NCBI GenBank assembly: GCA_963971535.1
Contig: OZ020592.1
Location: 53,162,669-53,226,668 of the forward strand
Reading direction: 5' to 3'
Source of the DNA: Notolepis coatsorum
Taxonomy: Eukaryota; Chordata; Actinopteri; Aulopiformes; Paralepididae
Length of the DNA stretch: 64,000 nt
The first letter of the stretch is position 1. Every line of letters starts with the position of its first letter. Made by a program: the position numbers and the translations under genes. Of the stretch, positions 11,152 through 21,525 are shown in pieces. The notes beneath the pieces were generated by a model. It did no database searches, was not told the DNA's origin, and worked only from the letters and a program-made list of their open reading frames with translations.

Positions 11152-12335
11152 GAGCAAATCTGAACTGTGACCAAGCGAGAAATACATCTGAACTGTGACC
11201 AAGCAAGAAATACATCTGAACTGTGACCAAGCAAAAAATACATCTGAACTGTGACAAAGCAAAAAATACATCTGAACTGTGACAAAGCAAAACATACATC
11301 TGAACTGTGATCAAGCAAAACATACATCTGAATTGTGATCAAGCAAAACATACATCTGAACTGTGACAAAGCAAAACATACATCTGAACTGTGACAAAGC
11401 AAAACATACATCTGAACTGTGACCAATCAAGAAATACATCTGAACTGTGACCAATCAAGAAATACATCTGAACTGTGACCAAGCAAAAAATACATCTGAA
11501 CTGTGACAAAGCAAAACATACATCTGAACTGTGATCAAGCAAAAAATACATCTGAACTGTGATCAAGCAAAACATACATCTGAACTGTGATCAAGCAAAA
11601 CATACATCTGAACTGTGACAAAGCAAAACATACATCTGAACTGTGATCAAGCAAAACATACATCTGAACTGTGATCAAGCAAAACATACATCTGAACTGT
11701 GACAAAGCAAAACATACATCTGAACTGTGATCAAGCAAAACATACATCTGAACTGTGACAAAGCAAAACATACATCTGAACTGTGATCAAGCAAAACATA
11801 CATCTGAACTGTGATCAAGCAAAACATACATCTGAACTGTGATCAAGCAAAACATACACCTGAACTGTGACAAAGCAAAATATACATCTGAACTGTGATC
11901 AAGCAAAACATACATCTGAACTGTGATCAAGCAAAACATACATCTGAACTGTGACAAAGCAAAATATACATCTGAACTGTGATCAAGCAAAACATACATC
12001 TGCACTGTGATCAAGCAAAACATACATCTGAACTGTGATCAAGCAAAACATACATCTGAACTGTGACCAAGCAAGAAATACATCTGAACTGTGACCAAGC
12101 AAAAAATACATCTGAACTGTGACCAAGCAAAAAATACATCTGAACTGTGACAAAGCAAAACATACATCTGAACTGTGATCAAGCAAAACATACATCTGAA
12201 CTGTGATCAAGCAAAACATACATCTGAACTGTGACAAAGCAAAATATACATCTGAACTGTGACCAAGCAAAACATACATCTGCACTGTGATCAAGCAAAA
12301 CATACATCTGCACTGTGTGATCGAGCAAAAAAAAT
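11152..12335. repeat. 28-bp minisatellite, about 42 units
   Basis: The unit is CATCTGAACTGTGATCAAGC plus AAAACATA. Variants are GATCAAGC, GACAAAGC or GACCAAGC in the first part and AAAACATA, AAAAAATA, AAGAAATA or AAAATATA in the second. Because 28 is not a multiple of 3 and the unit lacks stops on the minus strand, long minus-strand frames arise with a 28-residue period; these are not genes. The last unit is degenerate. Confidence 0.97.
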
Positions 12336-13384
12336 ATTTGCAGCCTGAAGCGAACTTGGTTTTCTCTTCCCCTGACAAAACCCTTGAAAGCTGAGAGATT
12401 TCTCTGCGTGACCGAGGCGTGAGTCCAGCGATAACGCCATGCACCTCCTCCGCCACGGGAGATTAAAGAGAGATTCCGCTCAAAGTGCATCGGCATTAAG
12501 TTGTTCCCCACTCAACATGCGGCATCACTCCGCTGCCAAAACTGCACACATACTGTGGACGTGTGATCCAGAGAGTGGACAATCCCACTTAAGCACAGCA
12601 GCACATTGTCTTGTGGTATACAATGGGTGTCAGAAGGGCTGGAGATTTGTCTAACTGCTCTCATAGGCTCATATTGTGTGTAGTCGTCCCCCCCCCCCCC
12701 CCCCCATTAGTTTCCATTTATTATTCAACACTTGAAACAGTATATTGATGCAAAATGAAGGACTAGCTCTATCGTCAAATCGTCCCAACGCCCACCGCCA
12801 GTGCCGCCACCTCACCTCCCTTAGCTCCCTACTTTACTGTTGTGATGTTTAAGTCTGCAGCTTGTTTGGACCGGCCGACGACGACCACCGTAACTGGGCC
12901 TAATACACACACAGATAGGCCTATACTGTCAATTCCATTATCTTTTTACTGTACATTAAAAATTGATGAGGCCAAGACTTTTACAAGGGCAATTAGGGTG
13001 GAGAGAGAGAGCACACACTCAAAGATCAAACAGAACTGCTGGCTGGCTGGCTGCTGTGGGATGTGAGTCTCTTAACCCCTGAGTCATAAGTCTCCTGCTC
13101 TCTCTCTCTCTCACATTCTCTCTCTCTCTCTATCTCTCTCTCCCCCCCCCCCCCCTCTTTCTTTAGAACCTGCCTCGTGTCTTGAGATACTCATCAAAAC
13201 AAAGTTCGCTCCGTTTGAGGCGGTATCAGAATTAGTGCTCGGCTGTCAGTCGGGGGGGGGGGGGGGGGGGAGTTCACGGCGGGGTTGTGACAGTATTTCA
13301 ACGGGGCGGCCTATGTCAAGCAGGCACCGACTCTTGTTTCATTGCGCGCATTGTGGAGCCCTGGTCACATTCAAGAGGGGGGTA
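12336..13384. other. non-coding stretch with homopolymer runs
   Basis: Within the large etv4 intron. Holds a C run (12686-12706), a CT/C-rich stretch (13100-13155) and a G run (13252-13271). No gene or bounded repeat was recognised. Confidence 0.6.
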
Positions 13385-13545
13385 ATGTTAGATGCCAGAT
13401 CCCACGGGCCAACATTTTTACATTTATTTTTAATTTGAAGGTAGTGCGAGTGGTTAAGGTTAGGGTTAGGTTCATAAACAACCTTTTAAAGGTGAAGATT
13501 ATGACGAGTTGCGGCTTTGCGACGACCCGGCAATAAAGCGGCGAT
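13385..13545. repeat. dispersed repeat shared with 57985-58145
   Basis: ACATTTATTTTTAATTTG, then a GGTTAAGG-rich piece, then ATAAACAACCTTTTAAAGGTG and GAGTTGCGGCTTTGCG. The same order of motifs occurs at 57985-58145. Family unknown. Confidence 0.45.
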
Positions 13546-13904
13546 GACCCTGTGTGATCTAGCATCTACCAGTGGTAATGGGTTACATAAAAAGGAAGTG
13601 AATCCACATGTGGGGGACTAGCCCTACTCGTGGCTGCGTTGACAGCGTTGGGTGGAGAGAGCATGGAGGGATGCCTTAGACTTGTTGCTGAGGACCCCTA
13701 GTGGTTAGAGGATGGAATTGTATTGCTTCTGCTTGGTTATTGTGATGCGGTTCGAACGGGGGATACTCAGTATGACATTCATGAACAAAACAAAACAAAT
13801 TAAAAACATGTACGTTGCCTGTATTTGATATTGATCTATAGAGATGTCATTTGATGAGGGGTACAGTCTTTGCTCCTTTTAATGGACATAAAAAAAAAAT
13901 CTAA

Positions 13905-14092
13905 CCCTATTAACCTTACTGTCATGCACTTGTCCTAATATACTATAACTATACTAACCTACACTGTAGCACTCAACACTTTGATGAACATTGTTACTCA
14001 ACTAATAGAGTTGTGCCCTTCCTGATGACTTGTCGTACAGAACTTGTAAGTTGCTTTGGATAAAAGCGTCAGCTAAATGACTAAATGTAAAT
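13905..14092 (+). mobile_element. L2-type LINE 3' tail
   Basis: Ends with CTTGTAAGTTGCTTTGGATA and then AAAGCGTCAGCTAAATGAC, a typical teleost L2 3' end. The reverse complement of 38205-38400 carries the same sequence. Only the untranslated tail remains. Confidence 0.75.
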
Positions 14093-14508
14093 GTGTCTTT
14101 TCAACTATTTTATATGACTTCCTTGAATCTCTGAAACATGTTTTTGCAAAAGAACTAAAGTCTAAATGTAATTTTAATCGTTTCTTTCTTTCTTGTTTAT
14201 GGTGGGTGTAGCATACACCACATTTCCTTCCGTGCCTGGACACCCCACACCCAAGAGTAAACACCTTTACAAATTGGGCAGTATTGGCCAGTGTTCCTGG
14301 CTCCAAAAAGCACAGCTAATTCATTAATCAAAGCTAATTCATTGTGTGACATCACAAACTGCAATCATTCTGAACAGCTTGTGCTTGTTAATCTGAAGAC
14401 TTGAAACCCTGGCCAAAGAGCAAAGATAATCCGCCCCAGCGCCTAAATAACATCACAGACTTCTAAATCCATACAAAAACCAGGAAAAACCCAGTTTTCC
14501 CCTTTTAA

Positions 14509-14697
14509 CCCTTTCACTACCAAATGGTCTGCGATAATACAGAAGGTTAACCCTTTCACTGCCACACGACAAAGGGTAAACCCTTTCACTACCACACTAC
14601 AGAAGGTTAACCCTTTACTATCACAATACAGATATTATCACACTACCACCTGTAGTGTGATAGTAAAGGGTTAACCTGTAGTGTGGTAGTGAAAGGG
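14509..14697. mobile_element. CCCTTTCACT-type TTAA MITE, uninterrupted copy
   Basis: Flanked by TTAA at 14505-14508 and 14698-14701. Built of inverted subunits CCCTTTCACTACCA ... TGGTAGTGAAAGGG, with internal TTAACCC steps. It is the uninterrupted relative of the exploded copy at 49418-57675. TTAA duplication plus CCC...GGG ends suggest piggyBac-type mobilisation. Confidence 0.8.
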
Positions 14698-14867
14698 TTA
14701 AAGTGTGCACACATCCTGTTAACCCATTAAGAACCATCCTAGGCCATGGTCACCAGAGCTGAACCGTCCCAGGTGCATTAACACTTCTCCCTCTTCCCTC
14801 CCCTGCCCTCTCCCCTGCCCTCTCCCTCTCTCCTGCCCTCTCCCTCTCTCATTCTCTCTCTCATCAG

Positions 14868-14969
14868 GTTGCCCGGCTGTGGGGGATGCAGAAGAACCGT
14901 CCAGCCATGAACTACGACAAGCTCAGTCGCTCTCTGCGCTATTACTACGAGAAGGGAATCATGCAGAAG
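14868..14969 (+). CDS. etv4: etv4 exon, ETS recognition helix
   Basis: Acceptor TCATCAG, donor AAG|GTATAC; 102 bp in phase 0, 34 codons. It encodes [20 protein letters not shown] then [14 protein letters not shown], the third helix of the ETS domain with the two arginines (RSLRYYY) that contact the GGAA core. It differs from mammalian ETV4 by very few residues (GMQKN for GIQKN). Confidence 0.97.
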
Positions 14970-15148
14970 GTATACAGAGTGCAGTCCAATCATGTTCTTT
15001 GGTCCTGTGATCATTTGTAATATTTATAACTAGGGATCAAGTTTTCCTGCCCCCAATCCAATCATTTAATATTATGTATACAGATACCCATTATTTAACC
15101 TTTAACATTATTTAACCTTTAACATTATCCTCTCTCTCCTTCTCCTAG
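14970..15148 (+). other. etv4: etv4 last intron (179 bp)
   Basis: A short intron with donor GTATAC and a pyrimidine-rich acceptor TCTCCTAG. It has no repeat insertion, unlike the other introns. Confidence 0.9.
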
Positions 15149-15379
15149 GTGGCAGGGGAGCGTTACGTTTATAAGTTTGTATGCGAGCCCGAGGCCCTCA
15201 TCTCCCTGGCCTTCCCCGACAATCAGCGGCCCAGCCTGAAGGCCGAGTTTGAGCGCTACGTCAACGAGGAGGACACGGTCCCCTTGTCCCACCTGGACAA
15301 CGGGGTGTCCTACCCCCCAGAACAAGCACCCCCAAACATGGGCCCCCCCCAGTCCTACTCCAAAGGCTACATGTACTAA
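15149..15379 (+). CDS. etv4: etv4 terminal coding exon
   Basis: Begins VAGERYVYKFVCEPEALISL (end of the ETS domain), then AFPDNQRPSLKAEF, EEDTVPLSHLD and a divergent tail ending QSYSKGYMY and TAA. The CEPEAL and PLSHLD signatures fit ETV4, whereas ETV1 and ETV5 read CDPEAL or CDPDAL. The C-terminal part is the PEA3-subfamily tail domain, ending in the aromatic Gly-Tyr-x-Tyr type. The frame joins the previous exon in phase 0. Confidence 0.97.
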   Translation: MAGERYVYKFVCEPEALISLAFPDNQRPSLKAEFERYVNEEDTVPLSHLDNGVSYPPEQAPPNMGPPQSYSKGYMY

Positions 15380-15635
15380 TGCCACACACCCCAACACCCC
15401 CCCACCCCCTCTCCTGCCTTCATAAACCCTCCTGTCGTACCCCCCGCCCATCATCATACATGCCCCCATCTCCCCTGCACCTCTTGCACATGCCCACCCC
15501 ATCCACTTGTATATAATAAGGCTTTTTTTTTTTTTTATCTCAATAGGGATTTTTGAGTTTTTAAAAGAGCTGCATTCCTCTCACTTCTGAGGCCTGTTCA
15601 ACCCATAAACATGACTGTGGTTAAAGATATTGCTT

Positions 15636-15641
15636 AATAAA
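15636..15641 (+). other. probable etv4 polyadenylation signal
   Basis: AATAAA about 260 bp after the stop codon, just before the 63-bp tandem array. It is the first canonical signal after the etv4 stop. Confidence 0.6.
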
Positions 15642-15647
15642 GAACCC

Positions 15648-16127
15648 ATATTACTACTCTACCATGAGCCCGGACCATTCTTTACTCCCAGTCCTCACAG
15701 TGTAGTACCCGTATTACTACTCTACCATGAGCCCGGACCATTCTTTACTCCCAGTCCTCATAGTGTAGTACCCGTATTACTACTCTACCATGAGCCCGGA
15801 CCATTCTTTACTCCCAGTCCTCACAGTGTGGTACCCGTATTACTACTCTACCATGAGCCCGGACCATTCTTTACTCCCAGTCCTCACAGTGTGGTACCGT
15901 ATTACTACTCTACCATGACTCCGGACCATTCTTTACTCCCAGTCCTCACAGTGTAGTAGTAGTACCCGTATTACTACTCTACCATGAGTCCGGACTCCGG
16001 ACCATTCTTTACTCCCAGTCCTCACAGTGTGGTACCCGTATTACTACTCTACCATGAGTCTGCAGTCCGGACCATTCTTTACTCCCAGTCCTCACAGTGT
16101 AGTACCTGTATTACTACTCTATCCTGG
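15648..16127. repeat. 63-bp tandem repeat, about 7.5 units
   Basis: The unit contains ATTACTACTCTACCATGAGC and GGACCATTCTTTACTCCCAG. The period is 63 bp (21 codons), so an open frame with a 21-residue repeat appears on the + strand; it has no gene context. Later units carry small duplications (GTAGTAGTA, CCGGACTCCGGA). The array abuts the likely etv4 cleavage site. Confidence 0.95.
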
Positions 16128-16136
16128 TTGTAGACA

Positions 16137-17000
16137 ATAGAGGTCTTGCACAGAATGTTTATCTTTCTTCCAGGATGGCTGCCTGTAACATAGCTAAAAG
16201 CTATTATGTGCAAGAGACAACAGTTGCTATGTCTTGATTTATGAGAGCTATATCAACAGAAACATAATAAGTTGGTGTCTTATTACTGGATCTTGTAAAT
16301 AATTCACAGTAGAATAGTAATAGCATGGTTTTCCAGTGTTTTACCTACTCTACCACTGAACAGAAATTAGGCATTTTCTCTTGAAAGTGGTTACCAATGG
16401 ATATTGGCAGCCATGCTGGAAGAAAGGGAACTACACAAAGATTTCGTGCAAGGCCTCGATTTTTTTTCTTTTTTTCTTTTTTTTAATCTTTTCCCCCCTC
16501 CATTTTTCCTCCGATTTTCTCCCATCCCAATGTTAGTCGTATGCCAATTCCCAATCCCCTTCCTGGTCGCTGCGCACTTACCCCCCACAGTCAGATCATC
16601 TGGGAGAGTGGAGGCTATCACGTGCTTCCTCCGACACACGTCCAGCCAATCAACCGCTTTTTTTCACCTGGCAGCGCGGATCCTCCCTGAGAGGGCGTAG
16701 CGTGTGGAAGGATCACACTATCCCACTCAGGTCCTATCCGCGCTTAGCAGGCGCCCGACCGAACTGTAGGAGTCGCTGTTTACAACGACCCGGACCCACC
16801 CCGCCAGCTTCTCCCACCCTCTAATACAGCCAATTGTATTAGTGTGAACGGCCAGCCAAGCTGGTGACAACCCCGGAGCTGTGAGCTGGATTCGAACAGG
16901 CGAATCCAGCTCACAGCTCCGGGGTTAGTGACGAACGCAATCTCCGCTACGCCACCTAACCGCCTGGCCTCGATTGTTTTAATTTTAAATGATTGGCTGC
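16137..17000. mobile_element. old MITE-like repeat split by a SINE
   Basis: Sequence before 16461 and after 16966 belongs together once the SINE is set aside. The left part is the inverse of 10829-11010. Ends are uncertain. Confidence 0.45.
16462..16965 (-). mobile_element. ~500-bp tRNA-derived SINE, copy 1
   Basis: On the minus strand the element starts with a tRNA-like head (GGCGGTTAGGTGGCGTAGCG ... TTCGAATCC) and ends in a long A tail, seen as T runs at 16462-16485. It is flanked by GGCCTCGATT at 16452-16461 and 16966-16975. Inside is the palindrome GTGAGCTGGATTCG ... CGAATCCAGCTCAC. A relative lies at 58751-59223, and a head fragment at 26280-26345. Confidence 0.8.
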
Positions 17001-17139
17001 ATTTACTGCAGACAAAGGATGGAAATAATCTGATCAGGTTTGGTGGTGAGGCCTTCAACACTACTGTTCTATCTATCTATTCAGCCAGATATGTTGAAAG
17101 GGCTCACATGCACATTACATCTCAGCTAGTGCCTTGTTC

Positions 17140-17335
17140 AATGTAAAATGTTGCTCACTTGGACTTCATCATCAATAGTAAGATCATAAAAAGAATAAAG
17201 GCCAAACACTATACAAAATAATTTTTTTAGTAATAGATACAAATATGGTGTAGTGTTAAAAAGTGTTTAAAGTGAATGTGAGTGTGCATGTGGATGTGTG
17301 TGCAATGAGTGTAGATGGATGGATGGTTGATAGAT
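17140..17335 (-). mobile_element. Rex1-like LINE 3' UTR fragment
   Basis: AAAAAGAATAAAGGCCAAAC, GTGTTTAAAGTGAATG and GTGCATGTGGATGTGTGTGC match the same order of motifs at 35160-35470. It is a decayed 3' end with no coding sequence. Confidence 0.6.
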
Positions 17336-17475
17336 ATAATCAACAGGTGATTATAAATAAACGACAGCCATAGCCAACGAGCCATATTGGTAGGCATGAT
17401 ACATCATGAGAATACCATGAATTTTACTAGTATTGGCTTCTTTGTCACTTGACTGTCGTCGCATGTAAGAACGTG

Positions 17476-17816
17476 TGTTATGTACCAGGAGCTGATCACT
17501 TCTGTGTCACTGTGCAGGCAGGCCTGAGTACTCCTGTGTCACGGGGCATGCAGGTGAGGGCTGCCAATTAGCCAATTAGTGCTGATTGGTTACCTGCTGG
17601 GAGCTTTAAAGGCAGACCTAGTAACACACATGCAGTGTCTGTGCTTAGAAGAAGAGCTGTCAGGTTCTTCCAGTCCTTGTCCGTTGGGTTTACCTTAGTA
17701 CTTTAGTTTACATTTATATTAATAGTTCCTTGAGATAGTAGCACTTCGAGTTAGAGCACAGGGTTTTGGTGTTGGTTTGCACATAGGTTGCGTGCCCATG
17801 AGCCAGGGTCGTAACA
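17476..17816 (+). repeat. 5' LTR of the Gypsy element
   Basis: 341 bp, TG...CA ends. No difference from the 3' LTR was found by eye, implying a very recent insertion. Confidence 0.92.
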
Positions 17817-18727
17817 GTTGGTGCTCGTCCGGGATATTTACCCCTAGAAATTGTTTGGTGTTTTTTTTTTTTGTGTTACACGGGGTGTCATGGTATTATG
17901 GTTTGGGTGGTGTTCGTTACATATGGTGTAACGTGGGGGCTGAGCCATTTCATCAAACAGGTGAGTATGCCGTATTTGTTTGTAATTTGATGTGACTACT
18001 TATGCTGTTAAAATATATAGTTTAGTGGGCACCACATGTAGATAGGGACATTATTTTCTGGTTGTTGGTTAGCGTCCTGTGCACCACGTACTCCTGGGGC
18101 AGTCAGGGAAGGGATTAGCACCATCTGCTTGTCTGGTACCGTATCATGTACTGGACGGGTGGATGGTCAAGTATGATCTTTGACTGGTAGCAGGTGTGGT
18201 TGAAGATGGTTAGGTCTACAGGGCATTAGTTTAAGGGTAGGTAGATTAGGGCGGCCAGAAAACACAGGTAGTGTGGTAGGGCTTGATTTAGTGTTTCTTA
18301 GGGTAGACATGTGGTGGGCCGGTTTTGACTGCAGTTTAGACGTAGAAGCATATGTAGTCACATCAGGTTAGAAGGCGCACCTGTTTGGGATTGTTTGTTG
18401 GATTTATTTTGTTTGTTTGAGTGTTTGGTGAGCATACCTGGTAGCACCTAACACCCTGCGTGTATGACACGTCTATTTAGGGTGGGTGTGTTTTATTTTT
18501 TATTTTTTTTTATTTTGCAACCTAGAAAGGTGCGCTCCGTAGAGCTCACATTTCCACCGCGTTCCCTTCTGGTTGTTATTATTGGCATTTAGCATTCTTC
18601 AGTGGTTCTTCAGTGGTTCTTCATGGTTCTTCAGTGGTTCTTCGTGGTTCTTCAGTGGTTCGTTGGGGGGGTCTTTGTGGTTTGTTAGTGGTTCTTTGTG
18701 ACTGTGAGGTAGGGTGTGTAGCTTGGG

Positions 18728-19584
18728 GTGGCTGGTTCAGTGACAATGGCTTCCATCAGGGACTTTGTTGATCGCCTGTCTCATGACTTGTTAGAGAAGT
18801 TTTCCAAAGAACAACTGCTAGAACTTGCTGTACACTACAGGGTGGAGCTTTCTGCAGGGGAGAAACGTTTGAAGCCGTCTGCCTTGAGTGCGTTAAGGGT
18901 GTTACTCGTTAGGGAGCAGGTGCTTGAGGAGAGGGTGGAGGGGCCTCCTTCGTCTGGCGCGTCTCCGCTATTACCTGGTGTAGAGGGTGAGTGGAGGATA
19001 AGGGAGTTGGAGTTTAAGGAAAGGCAGCTAGAGCGGGAGCGTGAGGAGAGGAGAGAGGAGCGTGAGCTTAAAGAGAGGAAAGAGGAGCGTGAGTTTAAGG
19101 AGAAACAAATGTTGTTGGAGCACGAGCGTGCACAGAAGTAGCTTGAATATAAGCATGCTGCCTTGCAGGCGGGCGCTCTGCATCCAGAGTCACGTTCAGG
19201 TTTTGATGTAGGCAGGAATATTAGGATGGTACCTCCATTTTTTGAGAAAGACGTGGAAAGATATTTTCCCCTTTTTGAACGGGTGGCAACCACATTGAAG
19301 TGGCCTGATACCGCCTGGACACTGCTGCTGCAATGTGTTTTAGTTGGTAGGGCACAAGAAGCCTACACTGCTCTGTCCCTTGAACAAAGCGCTGATTATG
19401 AGCTGGTTAAAGCTTCCATTTTGAGGGCTTATGAGTTGGTCCCGAGGCCTATCGTCAGCGTTTTAGAGGTTATCGCAGGTCGGAGGGGCAGTCTTATGTT
19501 GAATTTGGAAGGGAGAAGGAGAACCTGTTTGACAGGTGGTGCACTTCTCAGAAGGCAGAGTCAAGAGAGCAGCTTAGGCAGTTG
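18728..19584 (+). pseudogene. Gypsy element gag, N-terminal and capsid part (broken)
   Basis: Starts MAGSVTMASIRDFVDRLSHD. A charged coiled-coil stretch of RE/ER/EK repeats follows, then a capsid-like part (FFEKDVERYFPLFERVA, WPDTAWTLLLQCVLVGRAQE). The frame has a TAG stop at 19139-19141 and resumes in the same frame, then loses frame near 19440, where one base seems to be missing. The following SCAN-like segment (QLRQLILLEEFKRCVP) continues in the frame of the next ORF. The element therefore probably makes no normal Gag despite its young LTRs. Confidence 0.75.
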
Positions 19585-21525
19585 ATTCTCCTAGAGGAAT
19601 TTAAAAGATGTGTTCCTGATACTGTTTCCACACATCTAAATGAGCGTAAGGTATCGAAGATAGGCGACGCCGCTGTCTTCGCTGAGGAGTTTGTGTTGAC
19701 ACACAAGTCCGTGTTTTTGGAGGACTACCGTGTTGAGTCCGGGGATAGGCGTCCTGTTCAGGGGGGCCGTTTCCCAAAACCTGTGTCTGCTGGTCAGTTA
19801 ACTTCACCTCCTAGGCGGGGTGGTTCTGCTGGTGCATTCCCAGAAGGGATTATCTGTTTCTACTGTAAAGAACCTGGTCATATCGTTGCTGGGTGCCCGG
19901 TGCTTGAGCAGAATAATGTCAGAACCGTGGCTCTGGTAGAAACCATATGCAGAATGCCTATGCCAACGTTAGATGGGGATGGGGGAAGTATCAAACGTGT
20001 GGACAAAGAGCTCGAGGGTTCCTCAAGGTTTATGATGAATGGATTTGTTTCCCTGACTAATGCACTAGAGTCCAAACAGGCTATAACAATTTGGAGAGAT
20101 ACCGGTGCTTTTCAGTCCCTCATTCTGGAGGGGGTTTTGCCGTTTTCAGAAAACTCTTCTTTGCATTCCGGTGTCGTTGTTCGGGGCTTTGGGGGTGGAT
20201 TTGTGGATGCACCTTTGCATGAGGTCACGCTCAATTCTCCCTTAGTATCAGGCAATGTTGTTGTGGGGGTATGTTCTCACATTCCCATAAAGGGGGTGTC
20301 CTTCATTCTAGGGAATGATTTGGCTGGTGACAAAGTGTTGGCTACTCCGGTTGTAACTCCCATTCCTGTGGTTTCTGAGGTCCCTAATGAGCTGGCACAG
20401 AAACATCCAGGAGTGTTTCCTGTGTGTGCTGTGGCTCGGGAAATGTCAAAGGACAAAAGTGATGTTGTTGACACTTCGACTTGGGACATTACACTTAGTG
20501 ACACATTCTTTGTTGAATTAAAATGTGTACCTGTTGAGAATTTTGGAAAGCACACTGTGGATCTACCTCTGCATAATGATTCTCTTGATTGTGGCTTTGT
20601 GTTAGGCCCGGTGGTGAAACCAGAGTTGACATGCGTGCCGGAGAAGCATGTGGCAGGAGATGGTACGGCAGCGCAGTGTCTCAGGGTCTTCCCAGCCTGT
20701 ATGGTGGCTGAGGCCACGAACGAATTGGAGGAGTGTGGGAAGGATGCTATGAGAGGTGCTGTTGTTTCATGTGACACCGTTCTAGTTGGAGAGGCTACTA
20801 AGCCTGACTTAGGCTGCCAGCCTTCCCACAGTAGCTCTATTGTCCCTAATGTTTCACTTGTGGGCAGGGATGGTCTCAGTATGTCAGTTGATGATTCTGA
20901 CATTGATCCACATGTCCACACTGATTCTCTGCCATGCACTAGGTGTGATGGTCAACCTAGTTACCTGTGTCCTGTGGGGCAGGAGCCGCCTTCGCGACCT
21001 GGTCTGTTGAGTGGCAGCCATTTTGATTTTGATCAGGACAATGTTATTTTGGGTGACGCCATTTTAGATGGTGTTCCAGACGTTTTTGTGACTGTCGTAC
21101 TGCCATGTTCCAGGTACGGTGGGGCTGTACCTGAGGCAGTACATCCTACTCTGGATGTTCACGGCTTGCAGTATCCTGGACTGCCAGTGCCAGGTGGGAT
21201 GGATATGGGCGCGGTGGTGGTATCAGTGATCTATGGTTTTTGTTTTGCTGTGTTCTGTTCTGTTGAGCGCAGTTCTCAGGTTGATTTTGGTTTGCAGTCT
21301 ATTTTTGACAGGTCGGTATCGGTGGAGGGGCCTGTTGAAAGGGAGCATACAAAACGGTTGGTGGTCGTGTTCGACAGGGGCCGACCCGCTATCGCTGTTG
21401 TGGTAGTGGCCCTGACAACTAATGGGTCACAGTGTTTTTTTTTGTTTTTGTTTATGGGTTGTTGTGTGGTGGTTGCCTCTGGGGCAACCAGTTTGGTGGG
21501 GGAGGTGTTATGTACCAGGAGCTGA
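19582..21525 (+). CDS. Gypsy element ORF: end of gag, protease-like region, long tail without RT
   Basis: An open frame of 647 codons. It begins in the SCAN-like end of gag (EEFKRCVPDTVSTHL) and has one zinc knuckle CFYCKEPGHIVAGC near residues 91-104, a nucleic-acid-binding motif of Gag. Next comes an aspartic-protease-like segment, IWRDTGAFQSLI, with the Asp-Thr-Gly catalytic triad near residue 173 and FILGNDLAG (flap/ILG) further on. The remaining ~390 residues match no pol domain I know; two similar pieces (VFPVCAVAREMS, VFPACMVAEATN) hint at an internal duplication. The end (FFLFLFMGCCVVVASGA) is hydrophobic and overlaps the polypurine tract and 3' LTR start. Confidence 0.7.
   Translation: MILLEEFKRCVPDTVSTHLNERKVSKIGDAAVFAEEFVLTHKSVFLEDYRVESGDRRPVQGGRFPKPVSAGQLTSPPRRGGSAGAFPEGIICFYCKEPGHIVAGCPVLEQNNVRTVALVETICRMPMPTLDGDGGSIKRVDKELEGSSRFMMNGFVSLTNALESKQAITIWRDTGAFQSLILEGVLPFSENSSLHSGVVVRGFGGGFVDAPLHEVTLNSPLVSGNVVVGVCSHIPIKGVSFILGNDLAGDKVLATPVVTPIPVVSEVPNELAQKHPGVFPVCAVAREMSKDKSDVVDTSTWDITLSDTFFVELKCVPVENFGKHTVDLPLHNDSLDCGFVLGPVVKPELTCVPEKHVAGDGTAAQCLRVFPACMVAEATNELEECGKDAMRGAVVSCDTVLVGEATKPDLGCQPSHSSSIVPNVSLVGRDGLSMSVDDSDIDPHVHTDSLPCTRCDGQPSYLCPVGQEPPSRPGLLSGSHFDFDQDNVILGDAILDGVPDVFVTVVLPCSRYGGAVPEAVHPTLDVHGLQYPGLPVPGGMDMGAVVVSVIYGFCFAVFCSVERSSQVDFGLQSIFDRSVSVEGPVEREHTKRLVVVFDRGRPAIAVVVVALTTNGSQCFFLFLFMGCCVVVASGATSLVGEVLCTRS

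Larger units (their letters stand above)
8873..14867 (+). other. etv4: etv4 intron splitting the ETS domain (6.0 kb)
   Basis: The largest etv4 intron in the window. Contents in order: foldback element (9031-9633), dispersed repeat (9745-9890), TTAA MITE (9896-10140), Rex1-like LINE 3' end (10170-10713), a repeat shared with 16137-16400 (10829-11010), the 28-bp array (11152-12335), a C run (12686-12706), a repeat shared with 57985-58145 (13385-13545), an L2 tail (13905-14092) and a CCCTTT-type MITE (14509-14697). No exon was recognised. Confidence 0.8.

Noticed and set aside
11152-12335. CRISPR-like array of 28-bp repeats
   Set aside because: Units are directly adjacent with no spacers, and the setting is a vertebrate intron; it is a minisatellite.
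11054-12511. Several long minus-strand ORFs with MFCLITVQMYVLLDHSSD-type repeats
   Set aside because: They are products of the 28-bp minisatellite, whose unit has no stop on that strand. There is no start context, no non-repeat domain, and the array lies inside an etv4 intron.
15630-15956. Open frame with a 21-residue repeat (LLLYHEPGPFFTPSPHSVVP)
   Set aside because: It exists only because the tandem unit is 63 bp; it has no promoter, homologue or frame outside the array.
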